Below are positions 55,692 to 63,824 of a DNA stretch of 64,000 bases, piece after piece. The stretch comes from Qipengyuania sp. JC766 (GTDB lineage Bacteria; Pseudomonadota; Alphaproteobacteria; Sphingomonadales; Sphingomonadaceae). The position numbers were made by a program, and so were the translations under genes. Position 1 is the first letter of the stretch. Every line of letters begins with the position of its first letter. The notes under the pieces are model-generated. The model saw nothing but the letters and a program-made list of their open reading frames with translations, was not told where the DNA came from and did not search any database. Location: assembly GCF_040717445.1 (NCBI RefSeq), contig NZ_JBFEFL010000001.1:2552001-2616000 (forward strand), read 5' to 3'.

Positions 55692-56972
55692 CTATTCGGG
55701 GATAGGTTCGCGGCCCACGACTTTCAGGCCGTACCCTTCGAGGCCGACGACGGTGCGTTCGCTGTCCGACAGAAGGATCATCTCGGTCACGCCGCGATCG
55801 ACCAGGATCTGCGCTCCGATCCCGTAATCCCGCAATTCGCCGTCGGGATGGGGGCGGCGGCCGATTTCGGCCTGCAGCATTTCGGGGCGGTCCGGCATGA
55901 TGAGGACGATGAGGCCCGACCCGCGTTCGCCGATGGCCGCCATGGACCGTTGCAACTGCCGCTTGCGCGGCCCCGACTGGCCCAGCACGTCATCGAAGAT
56001 CGAGATGGCATGCATGCGCACCAGCGTCGGCTCGTCCGGCGAAGTCCGACCCTTCTGCAGCACGGCATGCGTCGCGCCGGACACCTTGCTGCGATAGGTC
56101 ATCGCGCGCCATTCGCCGCCGTAATCGGACTGCAGCGTGCTCTCGCTCACCTGTTCGACCAGGTGATCGTTGCGCAGGCGATAGGCGATGAGGTCGCGGA
56201 TGGTGCCGATCTTGAGTTCGTGCCGCCTTGCAAAGGCGATCAGATCGTCCAGCCGGCTCATCGTGCCGTCTTCGTTCATGATCTCGCAGATCACGCCCGA
56301 GGGATTGAGGCCCGCAAGGCGCGAGATGTCGACGGCCGCTTCGGTATGGCCCGCGCGCACCAGCACGCCGCCGTCGCGCGCCTGCAGCGGGAAGACGTGA
56401 CCCGGCGTGACGATGTCGTCGGGGCCCTTCGACGCGTCGATCGCGACCGATATGGTGCGCGCCCGGTCGGCGGCGGAAATCCCGGTCGTGACGCCCTCTG
56501 CCGCCTCGATGGAAACGGTGAAGGCGGTCTGCATGGATTCGCGGTTGTTGCGGCTCATCGGCTCGAGGCCGAGACGCTCCACACGGGTCCGGTCGAGCGA
56601 GAGGCAGATCAGCCCCTTGCCGTGGGTGGCCATGAAATTGATCGCGGACGGCGTCGCCATCTGCGCGGGAATGACCAGGTCGCCCTCGTTCTCCCGGTCC
56701 TCGTCGTCGACCAGCACGAACATGCGGCCGTTGCGCGCCTCATCGATGATTTCCTCGATCGTCGCGAGCACCGGGCGATCCTCGTTGTCGCGCAGGAAGC
56801 CTTCCAGCTTGCCGAGCGTGTCGGCGGTCGGGTTCCAGTCGGCTTCGAAGCAGTCGCGCAGCGAATTGGCATGAAGACCCGCCGCGCGCGCTATGCCGGT
56901 TCGCGACATGGCGCCGCTTTCCACGAGTTCGAGGATCTGGCGGCGAATCTTGTCGGTTGCGGGCGTGGTCAT
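55692..56972 (-). CDS. ribB: 3,4-dihydroxy-2-butanone-4-phosphate synthase with N-terminal HTH-like and degenerate GTP cyclohydrolase II domains
   Basis: RibB makes the four-carbon precursor of riboflavin from ribulose-5-phosphate. The 426-residue product has three parts. Residues 1-70 look like a helix-turn-helix (ILELVESGAMSRTGIARAAGLHANSLRD). The DHBP synthase domain at about 75-280 is intact, with the acidic loop DDEDRENEGDLV and the PGHVFPL and GHTEAAVD motifs. The C-terminal GCHII-like domain at about 285-426 has lost the zinc Cys residues (TLVRMHAISIFDDVLGQSG where RibA has a Cys-rich loop) and is probably inactive, as in RibBX proteins. The ATG at 56972 was preferred to a TTG at 56993. 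Palindromes upstream may be its operator. Confidence 0.9.
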   Translation of the reverse strand: MTTPATDKIRRQILELVESGAMSRTGIARAAGLHANSLRDCFEADWNPTADTLGKLEGFLRDNEDRPVLATIEEIIDEARNGRMFVLVDDEDRENEGDLVIPAQMATPSAINFMATHGKGLICLSLDRTRVERLGLEPMSRNNRESMQTAFTVSIEAAEGVTTGISAADRARTISVAIDASKGPDDIVTPGHVFPLQARDGGVLVRAGHTEAAVDISRLAGLNPSGVICEIMNEDGTMSRLDDLIAFARRHELKIGTIRDLIAYRLRNDHLVEQVSESTLQSDYGGEWRAMTYRSKVSGATHAVLQKGRTSPDEPTLVRMHAISIFDDVLGQSGPRKRQLQRSMAAIGERGSGLIVLIMPDRPEMLQAEIGRRPHPDGELRDYGIGAQILVDRGVTEMILLSDSERTVVGLEGYGLKVVGREPIPE

Positions 56973-56981
56973 GACCGCCGC

Positions 56982-57030
56982 GTAACACCGCAATGTTACC
57001 CATGCAATCAGGTATCACATTACAATGTGA
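56982..57030. promoter_or_regulatory. Two palindromes in the ribB upstream region
   Basis: GTAACA-ccgcaa-TGTTAC (56982-56999) and TCACATT-ac-AATGTGA (57015-57030) are perfect inverted repeats packed in the 61-bp gap between the Crp/Fnr gene stop and the ribB start. They could bind a dimeric regulator; the second could instead be a weak terminator hairpin for the Crp/Fnr gene, although it lacks a T-run. Confidence 0.4.
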
Positions 57031-57033
57031 AAA

Positions 57034-57798
57034 TCAGGCGACGTTGAGAAGCTGGTCCATGTGCAAGTCGCCTTCGCCGTAGAGGTAGGTAGGATCGAAC
57101 TCCCCGAATTCCTCCAGCGCGTTGCGATCGTGGCAGATCACGATGCCACGCCGGAATTCCACGATACCCTGGCGGCGCAAGTCGCCCAGCGCGCGGTTCA
57201 TGTGGATGGGCGTGGTACCGCACATCTCGGCGAGGTCGGTTTGCGTCAGCGGCGTGCGGAAGCCGTCCTTTCGCGCAAGGCCCACCTGGTCCAGCCGGGT
57301 CCAGATTTCAGCGAACAGGTGCGCGGTCCGGCGGCTTGCCTTCAGCTGGCCGACCTTGAGGATCCATTGCCGGTGGATCGAAGCATCCAGCAGGGTCGAG
57401 AACCAGAAGAGCCGCGACAGATGCGGTTCGCTGCGTGCCAGTTCTTCCAGCCGGCTGTGCTTCACGCGTGCGATCTTGGCCGGGCCGATCGTGCACAGAT
57501 CGTGGTCCAGTCGTTTGAGGGCGTAGGCGTGGAGGTCCATGAAATCGCCCGGCACCTGCATCCCGACGATGTAGCGCTTGTCGTTCTCGTAGATCGAGCG
57601 GACGGCAAAGCCTTCGATCAGCATGGTGCTGTAATCGACGACTTTGCCTCGGCGCAGGATTTCGTGGGAGGTCTTGTAGCTCTCGATCGTGTCGATGGAC
57701 GTTTCGAGGATGTCCTTTTCACGCTCGGTCATGGCATGCCGCAAGCGCCCCGTGAGGAAGCGGCCCGTCAGTGGATACTTGTCCAGCTCTGCCTTCAT
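57034..57798 (-). CDS. Crp/Fnr family transcriptional regulator
   Basis: The 254-residue product has an N-terminal cyclic-nucleotide-binding-like beta-roll (about 20-140: HEILRRGKVVDYSTMLIEGFAVR, VGMQVPGDFMDLHAYALK) and a C-terminal winged helix with LTQTDLAEMCGTTPIHMNRALGDLRRQGIVEF, where TPIHMNRAL is the recognition helix. It lacks the N-terminal Cys cluster of Fnr, so it is not a classical oxygen sensor; the ligand is unknown. Starts at 57822, 57813 and 57798 are all in frame. I list 57798, preceded by GGGGA, but the longer form cannot be excluded. It may act on the adjacent ribB promoter palindromes. Confidence 0.87.
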   Translation of the reverse strand: MKAELDKYPLTGRFLTGRLRHAMTEREKDILETSIDTIESYKTSHEILRRGKVVDYSTMLIEGFAVRSIYENDKRYIVGMQVPGDFMDLHAYALKRLDHDLCTIGPAKIARVKHSRLEELARSEPHLSRLFWFSTLLDASIHRQWILKVGQLKASRRTAHLFAEIWTRLDQVGLARKDGFRTPLTQTDLAEMCGTTPIHMNRALGDLRRQGIVEFRRGIVICHDRNALEEFGEFDPTYLYGEGDLHMDQLLNVA

Positions 57799-57894
57799 AC
57801 CGTCCCCAAGCATCCGGGCCATGGAATGTTCCACGCGGGCGGGACAAACTGCGGCGCGCGTTACGGAAATTCCGCAGCAGCCGGCCGAAAACGG

Positions 57895-57922
57895 AAAGGC
57901 CGCCCCGATCGGGACGGCCTTT
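57895..57922 (-). terminator. Terminator after the TonB-dependent receptor gene
   Basis: AAAGGCCGCCCC (57895-57906) and GGGACGGCCTTT (57911-57922) form a 12-bp stem with one mismatch and a GATC loop. It lies 22 bp beyond the receptor stop and also serves as a boundary to the Crp/Fnr gene. Confidence 0.8.
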
Positions 57923-57943
57923 CGCAACACATTCCGGCAATGG

Positions 57944-60685
57944 TCAGAATTCGGCGGACACCGAAAGGCTGTAGCTCTGACCGACCTGGTACGAGTTGAT
58001 CTCGATCCGGTTGTCGCCGACTTCCTGGTATTCGAACTGGTCGCGTCCGGTGATGTTGCGCGCGGTGAATTTCAGTTCCAGCGGCACATTGAACAGCTCG
58101 ATGCCCTGCCGTGCCACTAGGTCCAGGCGGAAGCCGGGGTCCTCGACGATGTCGGGCAGTCCGCCCGCACCACGGCTGGTCACGCGTTCGCTGGCATAGG
58201 ACATGAGGACCGTGAGCTGCTGCAGCTTGTCCTCGTCCTCGATACCGAACTGGACGTTCGCCAGGTGGTCGGACTGGCCGGTCAGCGGCGCCCCGTCGAA
58301 GAAGAAGTTGGCGGCGGGCTGCGCCACGGCACCCACGCCCGGCGTGAAGGTGAACGTCTGATCGTCCGCGTTCACCTGCAGCTCGGAATTCGTGTAGGTG
58401 TAGTTCGCAAGGAAAAAGAGGTTCTTCGATTCCCAGAAGCCCCCCCAGTCCATCGTCGAATAATTGTAGAGGAACTCGACTTCCGCGCCGTAGAGCTGCG
58501 CCGCGGGGGCATTGGCGAACTGGGTGATCTGGGCATTGTCCGAGAAGCTCGAATAGGGCTCGATCGGGTTGTCGATATCCTTGTAGAAGCCTGCGAGCGA
58601 TACCCGGTTGCTGCCGTCGAAATAATATTCGGCGCGCACTTCGGCATTGATCAGTTCGCCGTCCTGCAGGGCAGGGTTGCCGAGGAACTGCCGGGTACCG
58701 ACGGGATCGATATAGGGCTGGAAGATCAGTTCGCGGAACTGCGGACGTGCAATGGTCTTTGACGCGCTCGCCCGGACCTGCAGGCCGTTGTCGAAATCGT
58801 AGGTGATCGTCGCGGCCGGCAGGAAGTAGTCGTTGTTTAGGCTCGTCACCGCGCCCAGATTGGCCTGGTTCTCGAAGATCTGCACCGGCGATGCGGTCTG
58901 CGAACCGTCCTCGTAGCGCACGCCGACATCCATGGTCAGGTTCAGCGTTGGATTGATGATAGCCTTGGCATACGCGCCGTGCGTCGTGAGCTCGGCGTCG
59001 AAGACCGGGAAGGTCTGCGTCGTTTCGAACAGGTTGATGTCGTAGAATTCGATCACCGCATCGCCCAAAAGCAGGTCGGGCCGGAGCAGCGCGACGCCTT
59101 GCGGGAAATTCGAATCGGAATCGAAGATGAATTCGCGACGCTCGGACCTGCGGTCGGTGTCGGTGTAGGCATATCCGACCGTCAGCGTGACCTCGTCGAT
59201 CACCGGGTAGGACACGTCGATTCCGCCGTAATACACCTTCTCGGTGAGGTCGGAAAAGGCCACGCTGGCGAGATCGCCGCGGATACGGTTGAGCGGATTG
59301 ACGAACAGGTCCCCGAACGGATCGTTCTCGTTGTTCGTGCGCACGTATTCGAACGTGTATTCGTACGGGCTTTCGCGGTCGGACTGGGCAAAGCCTGCGC
59401 GGATGTCGACGTCGAGCTGTCCGAATTCCAGTTCGGCGACCAGCTGGCTGTCGATCAGCTGGCGTTCGAACCAGGCGGTGAACTGCTGGACTTCGCTGTC
59501 GCCGTTCTGGAGGTCCTCCACGAAGGACAGCTGCGCCTGCTTGAGCACGTCCCTGATGAACAGGTTCGTCAGGCGGAACTGCTGGTCGCCAAGCTCCAGG
59601 CCGAAGCCGAGCAACGCATTGGCATTGATCTGGTTGTCGGTGGTGAACTCGCGCGCGTCCGTCCGGATGTTCAGATCGGCGCTGTCCGGCGTCTGCGCCG
59701 TGATGTCGCGATTGCGCAGCGAGTTGGACAGGTTGGCGGTGGCGATGATGCCCAGCCGGCCGTCAGAACCCACTTCAAAGCTGGTCCCGGCATTGATCCC
59801 GCCCGAAAGGTTGGGACGGGCGGTGTCGGTCTGCTGGATCAGCAGCAGGTTCGGGCTGATCAGATCCTTGGCGATCGACTGCCGCTGTTCCTGCGTCAGG
59901 TTGCTCAGCTGCTGGTCCTGATCGAAAAAGGCCTGGAGCGCAGGCGGGGCGTCGCGGCGGCCGGTGTCGAACCCGAACCAGTCGAAGTCCGATCCGTAAT
60001 ACAGCAGCGCGTTGTCGAAGGTCGTCTCGGTATCGCCGCTGATGCCGACGCCGATCTCGAGAAAGCTTTCGTCGGGCACGGCAACGGTGGTGAGGTTGAT
60101 CAGGCCGCCGCCGAATTCGCCCGTGAAGTTCGCCGAATAGGTCTTCTGCACGAGGCTGGAGGCGACGATGCTGGTCGGGAAGATGTCCAGCGGGACGACG
60201 CGGCTGAGCGGTTCGGGCGAGGGGAGCGGGAGGCCGTTCAGGAGGGCGAGCGAGTAGCGATCGCCGAGGCCGCGCACGAAAACGCGGCCGTCGCCGTTGT
60301 CGGACAGGCCCGTAACGCGGCTGAGGGCGCCGGCGATATCGCCTTCACCGGTGCGCGCGATCTGCTCGGCGGAAAGGATGTTCACGACCTGGCTGGAACT
60401 GCGCGTGATGTCGCGTGGGCCGCGCCGGCCGGTGACGGTGATGATGGTGCCTTCGCCGCCGGGGATGGAGACTTCCGGCTGGTCCTCGAACGCGTCGTCC
60501 TGGCCGGTTTCGTCGATGCCGGTCACCTCTTCGGCGAGGTTGTCGTCGTCTTCCGGGTCGGGGGAGGTCGGATTCTGCGCGCCGGTCGCCGGTTGGCCGC
60601 CGGTCCCCTGGGCCATCGCGTAGCCGGGGAAGGTCAGGGCGCTGGACAGCAGGAACAGCCCGGCCAGTTTCTTGGCTGTGCTCAT
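57944..60685 (-). CDS. TonB-dependent outer-membrane receptor
   Basis: The 913-residue product has a signal peptide (cleavage at AMA-Q, residue 25/26), a Pro/Asp-rich linker, and a plug domain at about 80-210 (DITRSSSQVVNILSAEQIARTGEGDIAGAL, NGDGRVFVRGLGDRYSLALLNGLPLP and FTGEFGGGLINL). A 22-strand barrel follows and ends in the outer-membrane Phe signature SVSAEF. The substrate is not predictable. The upstream gene on the same strand encodes a beta-helix lipoprotein, with 130 bp and two strong hairpins between. The two probably form one transcript, in which the lipoprotein could be a surface capture partner. The ATG at 60685 begins the signal peptide. Confidence 0.93.
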   Translation of the reverse strand: MSTAKKLAGLFLLSSALTFPGYAMAQGTGGQPATGAQNPTSPDPEDDDNLAEEVTGIDETGQDDAFEDQPEVSIPGGEGTIITVTGRRGPRDITRSSSQVVNILSAEQIARTGEGDIAGALSRVTGLSDNGDGRVFVRGLGDRYSLALLNGLPLPSPEPLSRVVPLDIFPTSIVASSLVQKTYSANFTGEFGGGLINLTTVAVPDESFLEIGVGISGDTETTFDNALLYYGSDFDWFGFDTGRRDAPPALQAFFDQDQQLSNLTQEQRQSIAKDLISPNLLLIQQTDTARPNLSGGINAGTSFEVGSDGRLGIIATANLSNSLRNRDITAQTPDSADLNIRTDAREFTTDNQINANALLGFGLELGDQQFRLTNLFIRDVLKQAQLSFVEDLQNGDSEVQQFTAWFERQLIDSQLVAELEFGQLDVDIRAGFAQSDRESPYEYTFEYVRTNNENDPFGDLFVNPLNRIRGDLASVAFSDLTEKVYYGGIDVSYPVIDEVTLTVGYAYTDTDRRSERREFIFDSDSNFPQGVALLRPDLLLGDAVIEFYDINLFETTQTFPVFDAELTTHGAYAKAIINPTLNLTMDVGVRYEDGSQTASPVQIFENQANLGAVTSLNNDYFLPAATITYDFDNGLQVRASASKTIARPQFRELIFQPYIDPVGTRQFLGNPALQDGELINAEVRAEYYFDGSNRVSLAGFYKDIDNPIEPYSSFSDNAQITQFANAPAAQLYGAEVEFLYNYSTMDWGGFWESKNLFFLANYTYTNSELQVNADDQTFTFTPGVGAVAQPAANFFFDGAPLTGQSDHLANVQFGIEDEDKLQQLTVLMSYASERVTSRGAGGLPDIVEDPGFRLDLVARQGIELFNVPLELKFTARNITGRDQFEYQEVGDNRIEINSYQVGQSYSLSVSAEF

Positions 60686-60724
60686 TTTGGAAGACCCCCT
60701 CATTCTGTAGGTCCTTGAAGGAAG

Positions 60725-60802
60725 GCCGGGCCGCGTGGCCCGGCAGGATTGCGGATCGAAGAGAAACGGGCGCCCGACACCGGGCAGGTGCGGGGCGCCC
60801 GT
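60725..60802 (-). repeat. Two strong hairpins between the lipoprotein and TonB receptor genes
   Basis: ACGGGCGCCC/GGGCGCCCGT (60766-60775 with 60793-60802) and GCCGGGCC/GGCCCGGC (60725-60732 with 60737-60744) are perfect stems. In the direction of transcription the first is followed by TTTCTCTT and the second by CTTCCTT, so they may partly terminate or protect the upstream message and set the ratio of lipoprotein to receptor. Confidence 0.6.
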
Positions 60803-60815
60803 ACTCATGGCTCGA

Positions 60816-62390
60816 TCAGGGCGTCGGCAGCGAGGTGCAGGCGCCGGTGTTGGCGGTACCGAAATTGATCACCGCGGTGTTGCAGGTGAACTGCGAGAAA
60901 CGGCCGTCCGAAGCGTTCTGCACGGCGCCGACGAAGCCGGCATCGACGAAGAAGCCGGTGGTGCCGCCGGTTTCCTCACCCGTGGGATCGGTATCCGTCA
61001 GGGCGGTCTCGTTCGCACCGTTGATGTAGCTCATCTGGAGCGTGTTGGTGAACGCCTTGTTGTTGTTCGAACCCGCGTCGAAGGCGGCTTCCGCTTCGGC
61101 GGCCGGATTGTCGGTACCGTTGCGGAAGTTGGTGGTGCAGTCGAGCACGACCGAATCGAAGGTGGGCGGGCCGTTTTCGTCCGGCTGCGAACCGGCGGCC
61201 GCAAGCGTGCCGTCTTCGTCGATCCGGATGCAGGGGGTGCCGGCGCTGTTGTCCACCACCACGGTGTTCAGCAGGCTGAAGTCCGCCTCGCCGCGAATAC
61301 GCAGGACCTGGTCGCCGACACCGCTGTTGGCAATGAAGGTCGCGTTGGAGATCGTGACGTCGGAACGCGGCGTGTTGTCGCTGTTGGCGTTGCTGGAATC
61401 GAATTCCATGATCGTGTCGCCGACGCCCGGACGCTGCGCCGCGAGGACGAACTGCAGATTGCCCTGCACGCCGGTGTCGAAGTCCAGCGAATCGTCTTCC
61501 GCGCCGATCACGGCGAGGTTGGTGACGTTCACTTCGCCGCCGAAGAACTCCACGCCGTCATCCGAGCTGTTGACGCTCTGGATCGAGTCGAACGTGGTGC
61601 CGTTGCCGACGCCGCCCGTCGTCAGCGACTGCAGTTCGTCGCCATTGGTGAGGACGAAACCGGAATAACGGATCTGGATGAAGGCGTAGTCGCCCGAATC
61701 GTCCGCCGGGTTCGCGCCGCCATATTCCGGCGGGGTGGGCGTACCTTCGACCAGGCGGTTGCAGCCGACCGTGCCCGGGGTGGCGGCGGGCGCGCTGCAG
61801 TCGGTGATCGGAGCGCGGCCGTTGATGATCAGGCCGCCCCACTGGCCGGACGAATTGTCGTTGTTGAGGCCCAGCACGTTGTCGCGGCTGGTCAGGATGA
61901 TCGGATCGGTCGCGGTACCCACGGCATTGATCTGGTTGCCGCGGTTGACGTTGAGGAAGGCCGAACCCTGGCCGTAGATAATGACGCCCGGCTCGATCGT
62001 CAGGACGACGCCGGTCCCGGTGCTGGCCGCGCCCTGGTCGGTGCCGACATCGACCTGGCCGTCCAGCTGGTAGACGAGGCCGTCGATCTGGCGGAGCGTC
62101 GAGCTGACCGCGAACCGGCTGGGGAGCGTGCAGACGCGGTATACGCCGGTCGGGCCGGAAATGGTGCCGCCGTCCGTCAGGCCCTGCGGATCGGAGATCG
62201 TCGGGCAGCCTGCGGCCGGGGTCACGCCAGCCGTCGGAGTCGGCGTGGGCGTAGGCGTCGGGGCCGGTGCGGGCGGGTTGTTGATGGTGATGTTGCCGCC
62301 GGTACCCGGCGAGACGATTTCGTCGGCACCGCAACCGGCAAGCGCCAGCATGCTGCAGCCAAGAACGAGCGAGCGTGTCATTTTCTTCAC
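60816..62390 (-). CDS. Secreted lipoprotein with right-handed beta-helix-like repeats, TonB receptor partner
   Basis: The 524-residue product has a lipoprotein signal (KKMTRSLVLGCSMLALAGC, Cys at about residue 19-20). A TP-repeat linker (PAPAPTPTPTPTPT) comes next, then a long Gly/Asp/Asn-rich domain of short parallel strands including GVVLTIEPGVIIYGQGSAFL, WGGLIINGRAPI, SSDDGVEFFGGEVNV and AVIGAEDDSLDFDTG, typical of parallel beta-helix surface proteins. I start at GTG 62390 because GAGGGG stands 8-9 nt before it and it adds the positive charges of the signal; ATG 62381 is the alternative. It is the first gene of a pair with the TonB receptor. Confidence 0.82.
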   Translation of the reverse strand: MKKMTRSLVLGCSMLALAGCGADEIVSPGTGGNITINNPPAPAPTPTPTPTPTAGVTPAAGCPTISDPQGLTDGGTISGPTGVYRVCTLPSRFAVSSTLRQIDGLVYQLDGQVDVGTDQGAASTGTGVVLTIEPGVIIYGQGSAFLNVNRGNQINAVGTATDPIILTSRDNVLGLNNDNSSGQWGGLIINGRAPITDCSAPAATPGTVGCNRLVEGTPTPPEYGGANPADDSGDYAFIQIRYSGFVLTNGDELQSLTTGGVGNGTTFDSIQSVNSSDDGVEFFGGEVNVTNLAVIGAEDDSLDFDTGVQGNLQFVLAAQRPGVGDTIMEFDSSNANSDNTPRSDVTISNATFIANSGVGDQVLRIRGEADFSLLNTVVVDNSAGTPCIRIDEDGTLAAAGSQPDENGPPTFDSVVLDCTTNFRNGTDNPAAEAEAAFDAGSNNNKAFTNTLQMSYINGANETALTDTDPTGEETGGTTGFFVDAGFVGAVQNASDGRFSQFTCNTAVINFGTANTGACTSLPTP

Positions 62391-62627
62391 GGGTGCGGTC
62401 CCCTCAAAAACCAAAAAGCAAGAATGCGAGTCTGGTGTCGCGGGGGTTTCGCTAGAGCGTGTGGGTGACGCTTTCGGGGCTGTCCGGTGACGCTTTCGCG
62501 ACAATGTTACGGTTGCGTGTCGCGGAGCGCGCGTATCTCCCGATCCTCGTCCTTCGGGGTGGTCCGAAGCCGAACAAACCACTGAAAATCAAGCTGAAAA
62601 AAAAAGAGGTTTCAAAGATGTGACAAA

Positions 62628-62645
62628 CAGTCACGAAAGTGTCAT
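62628..62645 (+). promoter_or_regulatory. Pho-box-like direct repeat in the divergent gap
   Basis: CAGTCAC-GAAA-GTGTCAT matches CTGTCAT-N4-CTGTCAC (PhoB consensus) at 12 of 14 repeat positions with correct spacing. It also overlaps a GTGAC-AAACA-GTCAC palindrome (62620-62634). The 282-bp gap 62391-62672 otherwise shows no gene. The repeat points toward the gene at 62673, but it lies close to that start, so a role is uncertain. Confidence 0.3.
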
Positions 62646-62672
62646 ATTGTTGTACGGAGAAGGAGATACGAG

Positions 62673-63047
62673 ATGAGGACATTGCTGATCGGGGCTGCGG
62701 TCCTGTTGACCATTCCGGGCGGTCCGGCCCTCGCGCAGACTCAGGAAGCGCAGGCGCAGGACGTGGCTTACGAGGAACTACAGCGCGGCCAGAACGATGC
62801 CGCGATCCGGAAGATCGACCAGGACGAAGCTCTGCGCGAAGCTGACGCGGCATCGCTGATCAATCTGGGCGTCGCCCTCGCGCGCGAGGGGCGTGCCGAA
62901 GAGGCGCGCAGGATGTTCGAAGCCGCCGCACGCTCGGAAGACCGGCGTCCGCTGGAAACGGCGGACGGCCGCTGGGTCGATTCCCGCAAGCTCGCGCGTG
63001 ATGCCATTCGCAGGCTGGCCAGCGACGGCTTCCGCACCGGGCGCTGA
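62673..63047 (+). CDS. Secreted TPR-like hypothetical protein
   Basis: The 124-residue product has a signal peptide (MRTLLIGAAVLLTIPGGPALAQ, cleaved near residue 21). It also has a helical repeat region with one clear TPR-like unit (LINLGVALAREGRAEEARRMFEAAARS) and a preceding partner helix pair (VAYEELQRGQNDAAIRKID). Such proteins act as periplasmic binding scaffolds. AAGGAG lies 9 nt before the ATG. It is divergent from the lipoprotein-TonB receptor pair and may be regulated together with it. Confidence 0.78.
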   Translation: MRTLLIGAAVLLTIPGGPALAQTQEAQAQDVAYEELQRGQNDAAIRKIDQDEALREADAASLINLGVALAREGRAEEARRMFEAAARSEDRRPLETADGRWVDSRKLARDAIRRLASDGFRTGR

Positions 63048-63178
63048 TAACGGACGTTGGTAACAGGCCGGGCCGGACCGCGGTTCGGTACCGGACACTT
63101 CCTTATCCACCGCGGCTTCGGCCTTTATGTCACCGGCGTGTCATGTAAGATGCGCAGGGGGCTGCGATGGAGGGAACG

Positions 63179-63823
63179 ATGATTCTCAATGCAGTGGCCC
63201 GGCTCGGAATGGTATCCGGCTTGGCCCTTGCGCCCGTCCCGGCTTGGGCGGACGTGATCGAAGTGAGCGAGGATGGAGCGCGCTGGATTGCCGGCGGGCC
63301 CCAGGTCCTGCCCGTCGAAAATCTCTCCCAGACCGAAGTCATTCCGGCCGAACCGCCGGTCGAACTCGACGCGGATTTCTTCGTCCCGCCCGAAGCGATC
63401 GCCAGCGCGGCCCGGCAGGCGGGCTACGTGCCGGCCGAATACATCGCGAAGGTGCAGGAACTCGCCGTCCGGTTCGATATCAGTCCCGCCCTGATCGAAG
63501 CACTCGTCTGGCAGGAAAGCCGCTGGCGGCACCGGTCCGTCAGCCATGCCGGCGCGCGCGGCCTTGCCCAGCTGATGCCCGGCACCGCGCGGGAAATGGG
63601 CGTGAATGCCGACGATCCGTTCCAGAATCTCGAAGGCGGGGCGCGATATCTGCGCGAGCAGCTCGACCGCTTCGAAGGCGATCTCGAAAGGGCGCTGGCC
63701 GCCTACAATGCGGGGCCGGGCCGAGTAATCCGCGCCGGCGGCGTCCCGCGCATCCGCGAAACACAGAATTACGTGGCGGCCATCATGGGCCGCCTGGCAA
63801 GCCACTCCCGGAGTACCGACTGA
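63179..63823 (+). CDS. Lytic transglycosylase (SLT domain), VirB1-like
   Basis: The 214-residue product has a signal peptide (cut near AWAD, about residue 25) and a C-terminal SLT (goose-lysozyme-like) domain. The catalytic Glu is in VWQESRWR. Motifs AGARGLAQLMPGTAREMG and AAYNAGPGRV are those of family 1 transglycosylases. It cleaves peptidoglycan, making room for an envelope machine. A VirB2-like gene starts 1 bp after its stop, which places it as the VirB1 of a type IV secretion operon. GGAGGG stands 4-5 nt before the ATG at 63179; ATG 63167 is an alternative. Confidence 0.88.
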   Translation: MILNAVARLGMVSGLALAPVPAWADVIEVSEDGARWIAGGPQVLPVENLSQTEVIPAEPPVELDADFFVPPEAIASAARQAGYVPAEYIAKVQELAVRFDISPALIEALVWQESRWRHRSVSHAGARGLAQLMPGTAREMGVNADDPFQNLEGGARYLREQLDRFEGDLERALAAYNAGPGRVIRAGGVPRIRETQNYVAAIMGRLASHSRSTD

Positions 63824-63824
63824 C

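Noticed and set aside
62225..62275. Thr-Pro repeat in the lipoprotein as a possible phase-variation tract
   Set aside because: The codons vary and the repeat is a short protein linker, with no long homopolymer or exact DNA repeat that would slip.
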